Shown here: positions 42,333 to 51,396 of the stretch, one piece after another
Numbering within the stretch: the first letter of the stretch is position 1
Layout of the letters: every line of letters begins with the position of its first letter
DNA from: Phycisphaerales bacterium
Lineage (GTDB): Bacteria > Planctomycetota > Phycisphaerae > Phycisphaerales > UBA1924
DNA length: 64,000 bases
Direction of reading: 5' to 3'
Assembly: GCA_020850415.1 (NCBI GenBank)
Contig: JADZER010000030.1
Coordinates: 124,001-188,000 of the forward strand
The notes under the pieces: generated by a model
What the model saw: only the letters and a program-made list of their open reading frames with translations
What the model was told of the DNA's origin: nothing
Databases searched by the model: none
Position numbers and translations under genes: made by a program

Positions 42333-43010
42333 TCCCTCGTCCTCCTCGACTGCGACGGCGTCCTCGTCGACAGCGAGCGCATCACCACAATCCTGCTCGC
42401 CGAGGTCGCCACCGAGCTCGGCTGGCCGGTCTCCGCCGAGCAGTCGATCGCGCTGTTCAAGGGGCGCGACCTGCACCTGGTCCAGCAGGACATAGAAGCC
42501 CGCCTGGGCCGGCCGATCGGCGACGGGTTCATCCCCGACTACCGCGAGCGGATGGCCCGGCGGTTCGTCGAGCGGGGCGTCCCGCCGCTGCCCGGCGCGC
42601 CCGAGCTGCTCGACTGGCTCGACGCCCGCGCCCTGCCCCACGCGGTTGCCAGCAACGGCCCCCACGAGAAGATGCGCCTCACCCTCGGGCGCATCGGCGT
42701 CACCCCCCGGCACGCCCAGGGGTGGTTCACGCGCTTCGAGGGCCGCCGCTTCAGCGCCTACGACATCGACAGCTGGAAGCCCGACCCCGGCCTGTTCCTC
42801 CACGCCGCCGCGGCGATGCACGCCGAGCCCGGGCGGAGCGTCGTGGTCGAGGACTCCCCCAGCGGCGTGCGGGCCGGCGTCGCCGCGGGGATGCGCGTGA
42901 TCGCCCTGGCCGACCTGACCCCCGAGGCCGACCTGCGCAGCGCCGGCGCCGCCGAGGTGTGCGCGTCGCTGCCGGGCGTGCTCGAGGTGCTCCGGGCGTG
43001 GGCCGGGTAG
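42333..43010 (+). CDS. HAD-superfamily phosphatase, beta-phosphoglucomutase-like; start codon not found
   Basis: Conserved body begins SLVLLDCDGVLVDSERI (motif I), continues with a helical cap, AVASNGP (motif II), DSWKPDPGLFLHAAA (Lys, motif III) and VVEDSPSGVRAGVAAGM (motif IV). It is a complete HAD subfamily I phosphatase of ~225 residues, similar to phosphoglycolate phosphatase or beta-phosphoglucomutase. No in-frame ATG, GTG or TTG lies between 42222 and motif I, so the displayed start is only where homology begins. The upstream frame runs through the TTCATCC tract. The plus-strand ATG at 42220 is out of frame by one unit. Confidence 0.75.
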   Translation, partial: SLVLLDCDGVLVDSERITTILLAEVATELGWPVSAEQSIALFKGRDLHLVQQDIEARLGRPIGDGFIPDYRERMARRFVERGVPPLPGAPELLDWLDARALPHAVASNGPHEKMRLTLGRIGVTPRHAQGWFTRFEGRRFSAYDIDSWKPDPGLFLHAAAAMHAEPGRSVVVEDSPSGVRAGVAAGMRVIALADLTPEADLRSAGAAEVCASLPGVLEVLRAWAG

Positions 43011-43028
43011 GGGCGGCTACATCGGGCG

Positions 43029-43244
43029 CTACATCGACTGCTCGAGCGTGAAGCCGATCCGCACCTTGACCTGCCAGTGCGCCAGCTTCCCGCCCTCGAT
43101 GTGCCCCCGCGTCTCCACGACCTCGCACCAACGCATGTTTTTGACCGTCTTGGCGGCGACCTCGATCGCCCGGCGCACCGCCGCGTCGGTAGACTCGGCG
43201 CTGGAACCGACGACCTCGATCACCTTGTAGACATGATCTGCCAT
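43029..43244 (-). CDS. Dodecin family flavin-binding protein
   Basis: 71-aa dodecin: MADHVYKVIEVVGSSAESTDAAVRRAIEVAAKTVKNMRWCEVVETRG followed by HWQVKVRIGFTLE. Dodecins form twelve-subunit shells that store riboflavin, FMN or CoA. Conserved features are the Trp in MRWCEV (flavin stacking) and the beta-alpha-beta-beta pattern. Start ATG has AGGGAG upstream. The track extends this frame to 45380 over the S10 peptidase; that is shadow. Confidence 0.92.
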   Translation of the reverse strand: MADHVYKVIEVVGSSAESTDAAVRRAIEVAAKTVKNMRWCEVVETRGHIEGGKLAHWQVKVRIGFTLEQSM

Positions 43245-43313
43245 GAGGAACTCCCTTTGGCGCCCGGCCGCGTCCCGGCACCATAGGCGTCCCGGGCGCG
43301 GTACCGTACCCGC

Positions 43314-44840
43314 ATGCCCAACACCGCCACCAACACCGCCACCAAGCCCGACGCCCCGACCGCCCCCACCGCCGCCTACAAGCCGCCCAAGGGCGTCGAG
43401 CACTCGATGCCCTGGGGCACGGGCAAAGCCCGGGTCAAGATCCACGCCGACTGGCTCCTCGTGCGCGAGCAAGGCGTGCCGGCGGCCGAGATCTTCTTCA
43501 CCAGCTACCAGGCCCCGGGACCGGGCCGCCCCGTCACCTTCTGCTTCAACGGCGGGCCCGGCGCGGCCTCGGCGTTCCTCCATGTCGGCGCGGTCGGGCC
43601 CCAGCGGCTGACCTTCTCCGCGACGGGACAGATCCTCCCGCCGCCGGCCCGGCTCGTGGACAACGCGGAGACATGGCTCAAGTTCACCGACCTGGTGTTC
43701 GTCGACCCCGTCGGGACGGGGCTGAGCCGGACGGTTGCGGAGAGCAAGCTCGAGCAGCAGGGCGTGGACGCCGACACCGAGAAGACGGCCAAGCACGCCA
43801 AGGACCTGCCCGACGCCAAGAAGCCGTTCTACAAGCTCAAGCGCGACATCGAGGTCCTCGCCGAGTTCGTCGCCCAGTGGCTGAACCGGTTCGGCCGGTG
43901 GGACTGCCCGGTGTCGATCGCGGGCGAGAGCTACGGCGGGTTCCGGGTCGGCAAGCTGCTCCGCGCCCTCCCCGAGCGCGGGGTCGCGATCAGCGGCGCG
44001 ATCATGATCTCCCCGGCCATCGACTTCCTCGCGATCGGCGGGTCGGACTACGACCTCTGGCCCTGGGTCAACACCCTGCCGACGATGGCCCTCGCGGCGG
44101 CGTACCACGGGCGTTCGCGGGGCAGGTTCGCCGGGCTCAAGCCCGAGGCGGTGCGCGAGCACGCCGAGGCGTTCGCGGAAGGGCCGTTCGCGTCCATGCT
44201 GATCCGGGGAGACCGCACGCCCGCCAAGGAGCGGGACGCGGTGCTGCGGGACTTCGCCGACGCCACGGGACTGCCGCCCGAGCTGGCCCAGCGCCACGGC
44301 GGCAGAGTCGGGTTTGAGGCGTTCGGGCGCGAGCTGCTCCGCGACCAGGGGCTCGTCTGCGGCCTGTACGACGCGACGGTCACGGGGCCCAATGTGTTCC
44401 CCGACCGCGAGGGCTCGCCCAGCCCCGACCCCACCCTCTCGGGGATCATGGGCGCGTACACCGCGGGCATCAACACGCTGCTCCGCGGGCGCTACGGCCT
44501 GGCCGCCGAGCGGGAGTACCTGCTGCTCGGGATGGAGGTCAACGAGTGGTGGCAGGACGATTCCGGCGCCGGCTACTACGAGCGGCACCTCGACTGCGCC
44601 GACGACATGCGGTACGGCATGGCGGTGAACCCGGCGGTGAAGCTCATGATCTGCCACGGGTGGTACGACCTGGTCACCACCTACTTCGCGAGCAAGCGGT
44701 CGGTGTCGCTGCTGCGTCTGCCGGAGAGTCTGCGCGGGCGGGTATCGTTCAGAAACTACGACGGCGGGCACATGTTCTACGCGTGGGACAAGTCCCGCAA
44801 GGCGCTCACAAAGGACGCCGCGCAGGTCGTGGGCGGGTGA
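43314..44840 (+). CDS. Serine carboxypeptidase-like S10 family peptidase
   Basis: 508-aa peptidase of family S10. FCFNGGPGAASAFLHVGAVGP forms the oxyanion segment, IAGESYGGFR carries the catalytic Ser, CHGWYDLVT the Asp and YDGGHMFY the His. No signal peptide is visible, only a low-complexity TNTATKPDAPTAPTAA start, so it may be cytoplasmic or exported by an unseen route. Its substrate is not predictable. It diverges from the dodecin gene. Confidence 0.9.
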   Translation: MPNTATNTATKPDAPTAPTAAYKPPKGVEHSMPWGTGKARVKIHADWLLVREQGVPAAEIFFTSYQAPGPGRPVTFCFNGGPGAASAFLHVGAVGPQRLTFSATGQILPPPARLVDNAETWLKFTDLVFVDPVGTGLSRTVAESKLEQQGVDADTEKTAKHAKDLPDAKKPFYKLKRDIEVLAEFVAQWLNRFGRWDCPVSIAGESYGGFRVGKLLRALPERGVAISGAIMISPAIDFLAIGGSDYDLWPWVNTLPTMALAAAYHGRSRGRFAGLKPEAVREHAEAFAEGPFASMLIRGDRTPAKERDAVLRDFADATGLPPELAQRHGGRVGFEAFGRELLRDQGLVCGLYDATVTGPNVFPDREGSPSPDPTLSGIMGAYTAGINTLLRGRYGLAAEREYLLLGMEVNEWWQDDSGAGYYERHLDCADDMRYGMAVNPAVKLMICHGWYDLVTTYFASKRSVSLLRLPESLRGRVSFRNYDGGHMFYAWDKSRKALTKDAAQVVGG

Positions 44841-44879
44841 GAGAACACCAGAATCGGGCGTGACCCCAAGGAGCAGGGC

Positions 44880-45458
44880 ATGGCGAAGTCCCCGGAAGAG
44901 ATGACTGCGTCGATGATCGCGAACATGGCGGAGAAGACCGGCAAGCCGCTCGACGAGTGGCTCGCGATCGCGAGGCAGGCGATGAAGGCGCACGGCCTGG
45001 CCAAGCACGGCGAGATCGTGAAGCACCTCAAGGACGAGCACGGGATGACCCACGGCTACGCGAACCTCGCCGCCCACAAGGCCCTCGAGAGCGACGCCGG
45101 CAGCGCCGCGAACACCGACGATCTGGTCGAGGCCCAGTACGCTGGTGAAAGGGCGGGCCTGCGCCCGATCTACGACGCGATCATCAACGCCGTGACCGGG
45201 TTCGGGGCCGATGTCGAGGTCGCGCCCAAGAAGGCGTATGTCAGCCTGCGCCGGGCCAAGCAGTTCGCGATCGTCCAGCCCTCGACCAAGACCCGCGTCG
45301 ATGTCGGCATCAACTGCAAGGGGCGCGAGACCACTGCGCGGCTGGAGGCGTCGGGCAGCTTCAACAGCATGGTCTCCCACCGCGTCCGCGTGGAGGATCT
45401 CAAGCAGGTCGACAAGGAGCTGATCGGCTGGCTCAAGGACGCGTACACGGGGGCGTAG
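44880..45458 (+). CDS. DUF4287/DUF5655 domain-containing protein
   Basis: 192 aa. The N-terminal ~65 residues match DUF4287 (SPEEMTASMIANMAEKTGKPLDEWLAIARQAM, HGMTHGYANLAAH). The C-terminal ~110 residues match DUF5655 (VSLRRAKQFAIVQPSTKTRVDVGINCKG). This domain pair is common in environmental bacteria; its function is unknown. It follows the peptidase gene by 39 bp on the same strand. Confidence 0.8.
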   Translation: MAKSPEEMTASMIANMAEKTGKPLDEWLAIARQAMKAHGLAKHGEIVKHLKDEHGMTHGYANLAAHKALESDAGSAANTDDLVEAQYAGERAGLRPIYDAIINAVTGFGADVEVAPKKAYVSLRRAKQFAIVQPSTKTRVDVGINCKGRETTARLEASGSFNSMVSHRVRVEDLKQVDKELIGWLKDAYTGA

Positions 45459-45515
45459 GCGCGGTGCCGCCGCTCCGCGGCGCTGTGCGCCGACCCCGGG
45501 CGCCGGCAGCGGCGG

Positions 45516-48038
45516 TCAGTCGATCGACCACTCGAGCACGCCCGCGGAGCACTCCTTCTGGAGCTGGATCTCCAGGCGCAGGGCGTCGGTCTTCACCGCC
45601 TCGAAGGTCACGCTGTTGAACTGGTCGCGCTCGCTGGTGAACTCGTCGCTGGTCGCGACGGGCTTCCACTGGTCGCCGTCGCGGTACAGCACCCGCCAGG
45701 AGGCGGGCACGCGGCAGAGGCCGTCGCTGTCCCGATCATCGAACCAGTAGACCGCCACGCCCGAGACCTCGCGGGGCTGCTCGAAGTCCGCCTGCAGCCA
45801 CTCGAGGGTGCCCTTGCGGGGCCAGAAGGTGTGGCGGGCGACCTTCTGATCGCCGGAGCTGCCCGGCCCGACATCGTCGGCCACGGCCTCGACCCGGTCG
45901 GCCTCGTGCGTGTGCGAGGCGGTCGCCCGGTACAGACGCTTGGGGAGGCGCGGGGCGGTCCAGCGGGTGCCGCTCGGGCCCGCGGCCACGGTCGGGAAGG
46001 CGCTGACGCGGAGCCGGGCGGCGCCCATGGGGATCAGGCGGACAGTCTCGAGCGGCGCCCCCGAGTGGGCCGGCGAGGGCTGGAGCGGCGCGGCAAGGCC
46101 GTACATGTCCAGCCCCCACTCGGGGATCAGCCGGGCCGGCGCCTCCAACGCGACGGGGACGGCGTCCGGCGTCCAGGGGCTGACGCCGTCGGCCAGCGGG
46201 CGTTCGCGCACGACTCGCACCGAGGCCCCCGGGTCATCGCCGACCGCCAGGCCGTAGTTCCACGGACGGGCGGGCCCGACCTGCCAGGCGGGCCAGCGTG
46301 TGTTGAGCGCGGCGGCCTGGGCAGCGGTGATCTCCTTGTTCTCGGCGCCGGCGTCGTCGTAGCGGGTCCAGGTCTCGCCGATGTCGAGGGCGTAGGTGAG
46401 CGGGCCCCGATGGACGGAGACCGCGTTGTGGTTGGCCTCCCAGGTGCGGACGCTGACCGACATCGGGAGTGCGAGCTCGACCGTATCGCCGTCGGCCCAC
46501 CGGCGGTCGATCGTGGCGAGCGTGCCGGGGGTGAGCTCGGCGCTGTGCGCCCGACCGTTGATCTTCATGGTCGCGCCGTCGCACCAGCCGGGGATGCGCA
46601 GGGCGAGCGGGAACTCCGCGGGCGCGTCGAGGGAGATCGAGAGTTGGACCGTGCCGCCAAAGGGGTAGTCGGTGCGCTGGTCAATGGTGACGGTTGAGCC
46701 GCCGGCGACTTGGGCGGTGACGGAGGACTCGCTGTACAGGACGGCCGCGAGGCCCCCGTCGGGCGTGGCGTACCAGAGGTGCTGGGCGTAGTAGGGCCAG
46801 CCGTGCCCGGCGTTGTGCTGGCAGCAGCGGTGCTGGTGGGGGCTGAGGAGGTACATCGCGCCGCCGTTCTGGATGCCGGGGGCGTGGTTGGTCGCGTCGC
46901 TGGTCGCCTGGTTGGGGGCGGTGAGGTAGCGCAGGGCGGTCATCTCGGCGGTGAACGCCGCCGCGAGGGAATTGAACGCGACATCCTCGCAGCGGTCGGC
47001 CCAGATCATGTCGCCGGTGATGCCCAGGAGGAGCTCGTCGGAGAGCATGGCCTCGACCATGCCGCAGGTCTCAACGGCCTGGCGCGGATCGGTCATGCCT
47101 TCCCGGGCGTTCTCATCGGCGCCGAACAGCCCGCCGGGGACCTGCCCGAACTTGGCGCGGACCTCGGCCCAGTTGCGTTCGGCGCCGGCGAGGTCGCCTT
47201 CCTCACCGGACTGCACCCACCACTGGGTCGGCTCGCGGAAGCCCTGGGCGATGTTGACATTGTGCCAGTTGATGACGCCCTCATCCCAGCGGGCGGTGTT
47301 GCGGTGGGTCCTCTCGGCGAGGTCGAGGAGCCACCCCTCGCCGGTGCGGTTGTAGAGCCAGTGGATGGCGCGGAGCTGGTCGCCGGCGCGGATCTTGGGC
47401 CAATAGCCGACGAGGAACTTGTCCTCGGGCACACGCTCGAGGTAGCGGAAGTAGCGGGTCATGAGGTCGAGGATGCGCTGGTCGGGCTGGGCCTCGTAGT
47501 AGTCCATGAGGCAGAACAGCATGATCATGTTCGGCCACAGGTCCTCGCGACCCTGGAGGTTGGTGGCCAGGCCCGTGCGTCCCTCGCCGGGCCCGAACCA
47601 GCCGTCGGGCTGCTGGCTGTTGATCGCGCCCTCGAGCCAGACCCGGGCGTTGTCGAGCATGGCCTCGTCCTTCAGGACCAGCGCGCAACCGAGGTAGCCC
47701 TTGAGCCAATAGGGGACCTCCTCCCACCCGCGCTGGCCGGACCCGGTAGGGCTGAGCCAGGCGTTATCCTCATGCTTGAGGAAGGGGCTGATCTCCTCGA
47801 GGTGGCCGTGGAACCCGTCGGCCTGGAGCTCGAGCTGGCGCCGGAGCCAGCCGCGGGGCTCGATGGCGCCCGGGGGGAGCTTGAGGAGGGGTGCCGGGGC
47901 AAGGGGGGCGCGGTTCTGGAGGGGGGGCGTGGGTGGCATGGCCTCGGCCTGGGGGTTGATCTGGGCGTGGGAGATGGTGGCGGCGACGAATATGCTCGCG
48001 GCGATCGTGAGCCTGTGTGCGGCTGTGGGGGTGGTCAT
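45516..48038 (-). CDS. GH127 beta-L-arabinofuranosidase-like enzyme, secreted
   Basis: 840-aa secreted glycosidase of family GH127. A signal peptide (HRLTIAASIFVAATISHAQ) precedes an (alpha/alpha)6 barrel starting PGAIEPRGWLRRQLELQADGF. The Zn/nucleophile cysteines of the family are visible: AVETCGMVEAM supplies the Glu-x-Cys pair and HQHRCCQHNAGHGWPYY the two adjacent Cys, one being the nucleophile. A C-terminal F5/8-type (discoidin-like) domain follows (WLQADFEQPREVSGVAVYWFDDRDSDGLC), probably for carbohydrate binding. I use ATG 48038; ATG 48047 is equally possible. With GH95 it implies arabinan/arabinogalactan degradation. Confidence 0.88.
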   Translation of the reverse strand: MTTPTAAHRLTIAASIFVAATISHAQINPQAEAMPPTPPLQNRAPLAPAPLLKLPPGAIEPRGWLRRQLELQADGFHGHLEEISPFLKHEDNAWLSPTGSGQRGWEEVPYWLKGYLGCALVLKDEAMLDNARVWLEGAINSQQPDGWFGPGEGRTGLATNLQGREDLWPNMIMLFCLMDYYEAQPDQRILDLMTRYFRYLERVPEDKFLVGYWPKIRAGDQLRAIHWLYNRTGEGWLLDLAERTHRNTARWDEGVINWHNVNIAQGFREPTQWWVQSGEEGDLAGAERNWAEVRAKFGQVPGGLFGADENAREGMTDPRQAVETCGMVEAMLSDELLLGITGDMIWADRCEDVAFNSLAAAFTAEMTALRYLTAPNQATSDATNHAPGIQNGGAMYLLSPHQHRCCQHNAGHGWPYYAQHLWYATPDGGLAAVLYSESSVTAQVAGGSTVTIDQRTDYPFGGTVQLSISLDAPAEFPLALRIPGWCDGATMKINGRAHSAELTPGTLATIDRRWADGDTVELALPMSVSVRTWEANHNAVSVHRGPLTYALDIGETWTRYDDAGAENKEITAAQAAALNTRWPAWQVGPARPWNYGLAVGDDPGASVRVVRERPLADGVSPWTPDAVPVALEAPARLIPEWGLDMYGLAAPLQPSPAHSGAPLETVRLIPMGAARLRVSAFPTVAAGPSGTRWTAPRLPKRLYRATASHTHEADRVEAVADDVGPGSSGDQKVARHTFWPRKGTLEWLQADFEQPREVSGVAVYWFDDRDSDGLCRVPASWRVLYRDGDQWKPVATSDEFTSERDQFNSVTFEAVKTDALRLEIQLQKECSAGVLEWSID

Positions 48039-48112
48039 GTAGGGCATGGTAGAGCGTGGATCGGGGGTCGCAGGCGCGGCCGGCCGGAAGCAGCCCGCCG
48101 CGCGGAAAGTGG

Positions 48113-48149
48113 GCAAAAGCAGACAGGCCGGGCGGAGAGCCCGGCCTGT
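48113..48149 (-). terminator. Rho-independent terminator after the RRM gene
   Basis: On the minus strand ACAGGCCGGG (48140-48149) pairs with CCCGGCCTGT (48123-48132), loop CTCTCCG, then CTGCTTTTG. It lies 24 bp downstream of the RRM stop and just before the GH127 gene start, so GH127 needs its own promoter. Confidence 0.85.
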
Positions 48150-48173
48150 GCTGTTTGATTCTCGTGAGTTGGA

Positions 48174-48626
48174 TTACCAGCCGCCGCGGTTCCCCCCGCC
48201 TCCGCCGTAGCCGCCGCGGTCACTGCGCTCGCCGCGGTCGCCGCCACGGCCGCCGCCACGGCCGCCGCCGCCGTAGCCGCCACGGTCCCCGCCGCGCCCC
48301 CCACCACCACCGCCGCCGCCGCCGCCGTAGCCACCACGGCCGCCGCCACCACCACCGCCACCACCGAACCCGCCGGCGCGGGGCTCGCGCGGGCGTGCCT
48401 CGTTGACGGTGAGATCGCGCCCGCCGAAGTGATGGCCGTGGAGCGCCTCGATCGCGGCGCGGGCCTCGTCATCGTTGCTGAACTCGACGAACCCGAAGCC
48501 GCGGGGCCGCCCGGTCTCGCGGTCCATCACGAGCGAGGCGGAGGTGACATTGCCGTGCTGCCCGAAGAGCTCGTGCAACTCCTGCTCGGTGCAGGAGAAC
48601 GGCAGGTTACCGACATAAAGCTTCAT
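48174..48626 (-). CDS. Glycine-rich RNA-binding protein (single RRM)
   Basis: 150 aa. Residues 1-78 are one RRM with RNP2 LYVGNLPF and RNP1 GFGFVEF, as in cyanobacterial Rbp and plant GRP proteins. The C-terminal ~70 residues are Gly/Arg-rich ([13 protein letters not shown]...NRGGW). It is likely a cold- or stress-related RNA chaperone, acting on single-stranded RNA. The 5' region is ~115 nt long from a putative promoter, which may carry regulation. The GGA/GGC-rich tail makes all overlapping frames repetitive; only this one has the RRM. Confidence 0.9.
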   Translation of the reverse strand: MKLYVGNLPFSCTEQELHELFGQHGNVTSASLVMDRETGRPRGFGFVEFSNDDEARAAIEALHGHHFGGRDLTVNEARPREPRAGGFGGGGGGGGGRGGYGGGGGGGGGGRGGDRGGYGGGGRGGGRGGDRGERSDRGGYGGGGGNRGGW

Positions 48627-49007
48627 TCGAACGCTTCCTTCAGTTGCCCTTGAAACTCTGAAACCGGCTGCTTGAACTCGGGCAAGAGAAAGCGTCGGGA
48701 TCTTGGCGGCCGCCCACCGTCGGGTCGCCCCGCCGCAGAACGCCGAAAGTATACACCAAGGCCCTCGGGGCTTGGCAAGGGGCTTTTCGCCTCTGGGCAG
48801 GGGGAATGGCGTCCGGGGAGCGCGCGAGCCCGGGCTTTCTCTCCCCGGGTGCCGGGGCTGGTAGACCCCGCGGATCCGCCCCGCATCGGCGCGCCACGGG
48901 TCGTCTCCGGGGCCGGCGTGGGCTGGGTGTTTTCGGATATGTCGAGCCGTATTGCCCCGGACCGGCGAATCGGGAATAGAGATCCCCCCCGATACCATTG
49001 CCATGGC
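48627..49007. other. Divergent regulatory spacer between RRM gene and msrBA
   Basis: 381 bp without a gene. It contains the candidate RRM promoter and its ~115-nt leader. On the plus side no clear msrBA promoter hexamers are seen; GGAATAGAGATCC precedes the start without a strong ribosome site. Confidence 0.45.
48748..48778 (-). promoter_or_regulatory. Candidate sigma70-type promoter for the RRM gene
   Basis: Minus-strand TTGCCA (48773-48778), 19-bp spacer, TATACT (48748-48753). This is one of the few AT-rich patches in the spacer. It would give a ~115-nt leader. Confidence 0.4.
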
Positions 49008-50138
49008 ATGAAACCACTGCTCATCGGGTTGGGTATCGCCGGATTGGTCTGCGGGGCCCTCGTGGCCATGAAGTGGCTGGAGCCGCGGGGCCCGGGTGCG
49101 CCCGCGCGGGGCCACTACCGGGCCGCCAGCACCCAGCCGGAGTCCACCACCACCCCCACCACCACCCCGACGACCACCCAGCCAGAGGATGACCACCCGG
49201 TGCACAAGTACTCCAAGTCCGCGTTCGACATCACGCCCCTGTCCCGCGAGCGCGTGGAAGAGCTCGCGAGCAAGCTCGACGAGGAGACCTACCGCATCAC
49301 GCAGAAGGCGGGCACGGAGCCGGCGTTCTGCGGCAACCTGCTCGACAACCACAAGGAGGGCGTCTACTGCTGCGTGGTGTGCGGGCTGCCGCTGTTCTCC
49401 AGCGACAACAAGTTCACCTCCGGCACGGGGTGGCCGAGCTTCTACACCACCTTCGACCGCGAGCATGTGGCTGGCCGGGAGGACCGGAGCCACGGGATGG
49501 CACGGGTCGAGATCAACTGCGCCCGCTGCGACGCGCACCTCGGGCATGTGTTCGAGGACGGGCCCGAGCCGACGGGGCTGCGGTTCTGCCTCAACTCGGC
49601 ATCGCTGAAGTTCTACGAGAACGGCGAGCCGCGCCCGGCGGAGAGCCTGCCCGTCGCGACCGAGACGGCGTACTTCGCCGGCGGCTGCTTCTGGGGGATC
49701 GAGCACTACTTCGAGAAGGGCGAGGGCGTGGTCGACGCCGTGAGCGGCTACATGCAGGGCAGCACCGCAGACCCCACCTACAAGGAGGTCTGCTACGAGG
49801 ACACCGGGCACGCCGAGACCGTCAAGGTGGTGTTCGACCCGCGCGTGATCACATACGAGCGGCTGCTGCGGGCGTTCTTCGACATGCACGACCCCACGCA
49901 GCTCAATCGGCAGGGGCCCGATGTGGGCGATCAGTACCGCTCGGGGGTCTGGACCACCAGCGACTCCCAGCGGGCGGCGGCCGAGGCGTTCGTCAAGCAG
50001 CTCGGCGCCGAGGGTCGGTTCAAGCAGCCGATCGTGACGCAGATCGAGCCGGCCGCGAGCTTCTACGCGGCTGAAGACCACCACCAGGACTACATCGAGA
50101 AGACCGGCCGGGCGTGCCATGTGAAGAACCCGTGGTGA
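49008..50138 (+). CDS. msrBA: Peptide-methionine sulfoxide reductase MsrB-MsrA fusion, membrane-anchored
   Basis: 376-aa bifunctional repair enzyme reducing both R- and S-methionine sulfoxide. An N-terminal membrane helix ([18 protein letters not shown]) and a Thr/Pro linker lead into MsrB (~60-205), with zinc Cys pairs CVVCG and CARCD, and catalytic Cys in [10 protein letters not shown]. MsrA (~215-376) has [14 protein letters not shown] with its catalytic Cys and the [24 protein letters not shown] block. The B-A order is the reverse of the common A-B PilB type. Exposure to the periplasm or membrane surface is inferred from the anchor. Confidence 0.92.
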   Translation: MKPLLIGLGIAGLVCGALVAMKWLEPRGPGAPARGHYRAASTQPESTTTPTTTPTTTQPEDDHPVHKYSKSAFDITPLSRERVEELASKLDEETYRITQKAGTEPAFCGNLLDNHKEGVYCCVVCGLPLFSSDNKFTSGTGWPSFYTTFDREHVAGREDRSHGMARVEINCARCDAHLGHVFEDGPEPTGLRFCLNSASLKFYENGEPRPAESLPVATETAYFAGGCFWGIEHYFEKGEGVVDAVSGYMQGSTADPTYKEVCYEDTGHAETVKVVFDPRVITYERLLRAFFDMHDPTQLNRQGPDVGDQYRSGVWTTSDSQRAAAEAFVKQLGAEGRFKQPIVTQIEPAASFYAAEDHHQDYIEKTGRACHVKNPW

Positions 50139-50248
50139 CAGACAGCCCCACCGGGGCGACCCACCCCCCGCTCGGGCGGTCCGGCCGCCGGGTTGCATTC
50201 CCCCCCGGGGGAGGGGGTCAAGGGGAACCGCGTGGGGTATGCTGGGGC

Positions 50249-50701
50249 ATGAGCTACAAGTCCCCAGTCCCGTATGAGGCCGCCCGCATCCGCGCTGCCG
50301 CGGTGTACTGCTCCGACGGACGCGTCGGCGAGCACTTCGACGACTTCCTGCAGAACGGGCTGAAGCTCCCGCGGTACGACCGGGTCGCGCTGCCCGGGGG
50401 GCCGGGGTGCCTGGCGGGGCACACCGAGGCCCGGCTGGAAGAGGAGGGGGTGATCGATGAGCTCAAGTTCCTCGTGGACGCCCACGGGCTGACCAAGGTC
50501 GTTCTGATCCAGCACGAGGCGTGCGCGTTCTATGCGCACCGGCTGAAGGTCGGCGCCGACCGGATGGCGACGCTGCAGCGGGCGGACCTCGTTCGTGCGG
50601 CGTTCCAGATCCGGCGCGTGTCGAGCGAGGTGGAGATCCAGGCGTACTTCGCACGCAACATCGCCGGGAGCATCGAGTTCGAGGGGGTCGGCATCGATTG
50701 A
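50249..50701 (+). CDS. Beta-carbonic-anhydrase-like protein
   Basis: 150 aa with the beta-CA zinc motifs CSDGR (Cys, Asp-Arg dyad) and QHEAC (His and Cys, HxxC). The order and spacing fit the fold, and [10 protein letters not shown] resembles the core strand. It is shorter than classical enzymes (~200 aa) and diverged around the active-site loops, so activity is uncertain. The start ATG is preceded by GCTGGGGC with no strong ribosome site. Confidence 0.7.
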   Translation: MSYKSPVPYEAARIRAAAVYCSDGRVGEHFDDFLQNGLKLPRYDRVALPGGPGCLAGHTEARLEEEGVIDELKFLVDAHGLTKVVLIQHEACAFYAHRLKVGADRMATLQRADLVRAAFQIRRVSSEVEIQAYFARNIAGSIEFEGVGID

Positions 50702-50726
50702 GGCGCGGGCCGCCGGGCGATGGGGT

Positions 50727-51188
50727 CTAGAGCTCGGGCTGCTCGTCCTCGTCGTCGTCGGAGAAGTCGAAATCAAAGTCGACGCTGGAGTCCTCGTTCT
50801 CGGAGGTGAACGAGCCGGGCGTCGCGGGCTCGGCGGCGGCGTTGGCGGCGGAACGGACGCGCTGGGTCAGGTCCTCGGGGTTGATCGCCGCGGGCTGACC
50901 GTCGATCCGGACGACGAACAGCATGGACCCGACGGCGAGCACATCCCCGGCCCGGAGCTCGGCATCCTCGACGCGCTGGCCGTTGACAAAGGTGCCGTTG
51001 CTGGATCCCAGGTCGCGGATGCGGACGCCCGCGCCGCCCGTCATGATCTCGCAATGGTGGCGGGAGATCTGGGCGGAGGGGATCCGGAGCTGGCAGTCGT
51101 CCTGCCGGCCGATCACGAACTTCCCCGTGCGGAGGGGGACGGGCTGCTGTTTGCCATCGGAACGAACATGGACCAGGGCCGCTTCCAC
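50727..51188 (-). CDS. FHA domain protein with acidic tail
   Basis: 153 aa: FHA phosphothreonine-binding domain with GKFVIGRQDDCQLRIPSAQISRHHCEI, DLGSSNGTFVNGQRV and LRAGDVLAVG, all key loop residues present. The C-terminus is strongly acidic (SSVDFDFDFSDDDEDEQPEL). The start is not clear: GTG 51188 with AAAGGA 12 bases upstream is chosen. The track ORF continues upstream through a 12-bp repeat (GGCCTTTCCAAG) that looks non-coding. It probably binds a phosphorylated partner from a Ser/Thr kinase elsewhere. Confidence 0.85.
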   Translation of the reverse strand: MEAALVHVRSDGKQQPVPLRTGKFVIGRQDDCQLRIPSAQISRHHCEIMTGGAGVRIRDLGSSNGTFVNGQRVEDAELRAGDVLAVGSMLFVVRIDGQPAAINPEDLTQRVRSAANAAAEPATPGSFTSENEDSSVDFDFDFSDDDEDEQPEL

Positions 51189-51396
51189 CGGAGCACTATC
51201 CTTTCCAAGGGCCTTTCCAAGGGCCTTGCCACGCGCCTTTCGGAGGGCCTCTCTGCCAGGCCTTCCCGCCGGACCCCACCCGCAGACAGACCACGGATCT
51301 CGACAAGACCAAACGACGAACAGACCGCCCGTTCTGGCGGGCAACAAAGGGTAGCGTAGTTTGTCAACGCCATTGCCGCAAATCCGGGGGACCTCC

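Noticed and set aside
42088-42495. Plus-strand ORF starting before the TTCATCC tract as an independent small protein
   Set aside because: Beyond the tract it reads the HAD gene in the wrong frame and gives Ser/Pro-rich nonsense.
43245-45380. N-terminal extension of the dodecin frame over the S10 peptidase gene
   Set aside because: Dodecin is complete from its own ATG with a ribosome site; the extension is antisense shadow of the peptidase.
51189-51360. Longer N-terminus of the FHA protein through the GGCCTTTCCAAG repeat
   Set aside because: The segment is a 12-bp tandem repeat giving KALGKALGK and has no ATG; the FHA domain is complete from GTG 51188. Not fully excluded.
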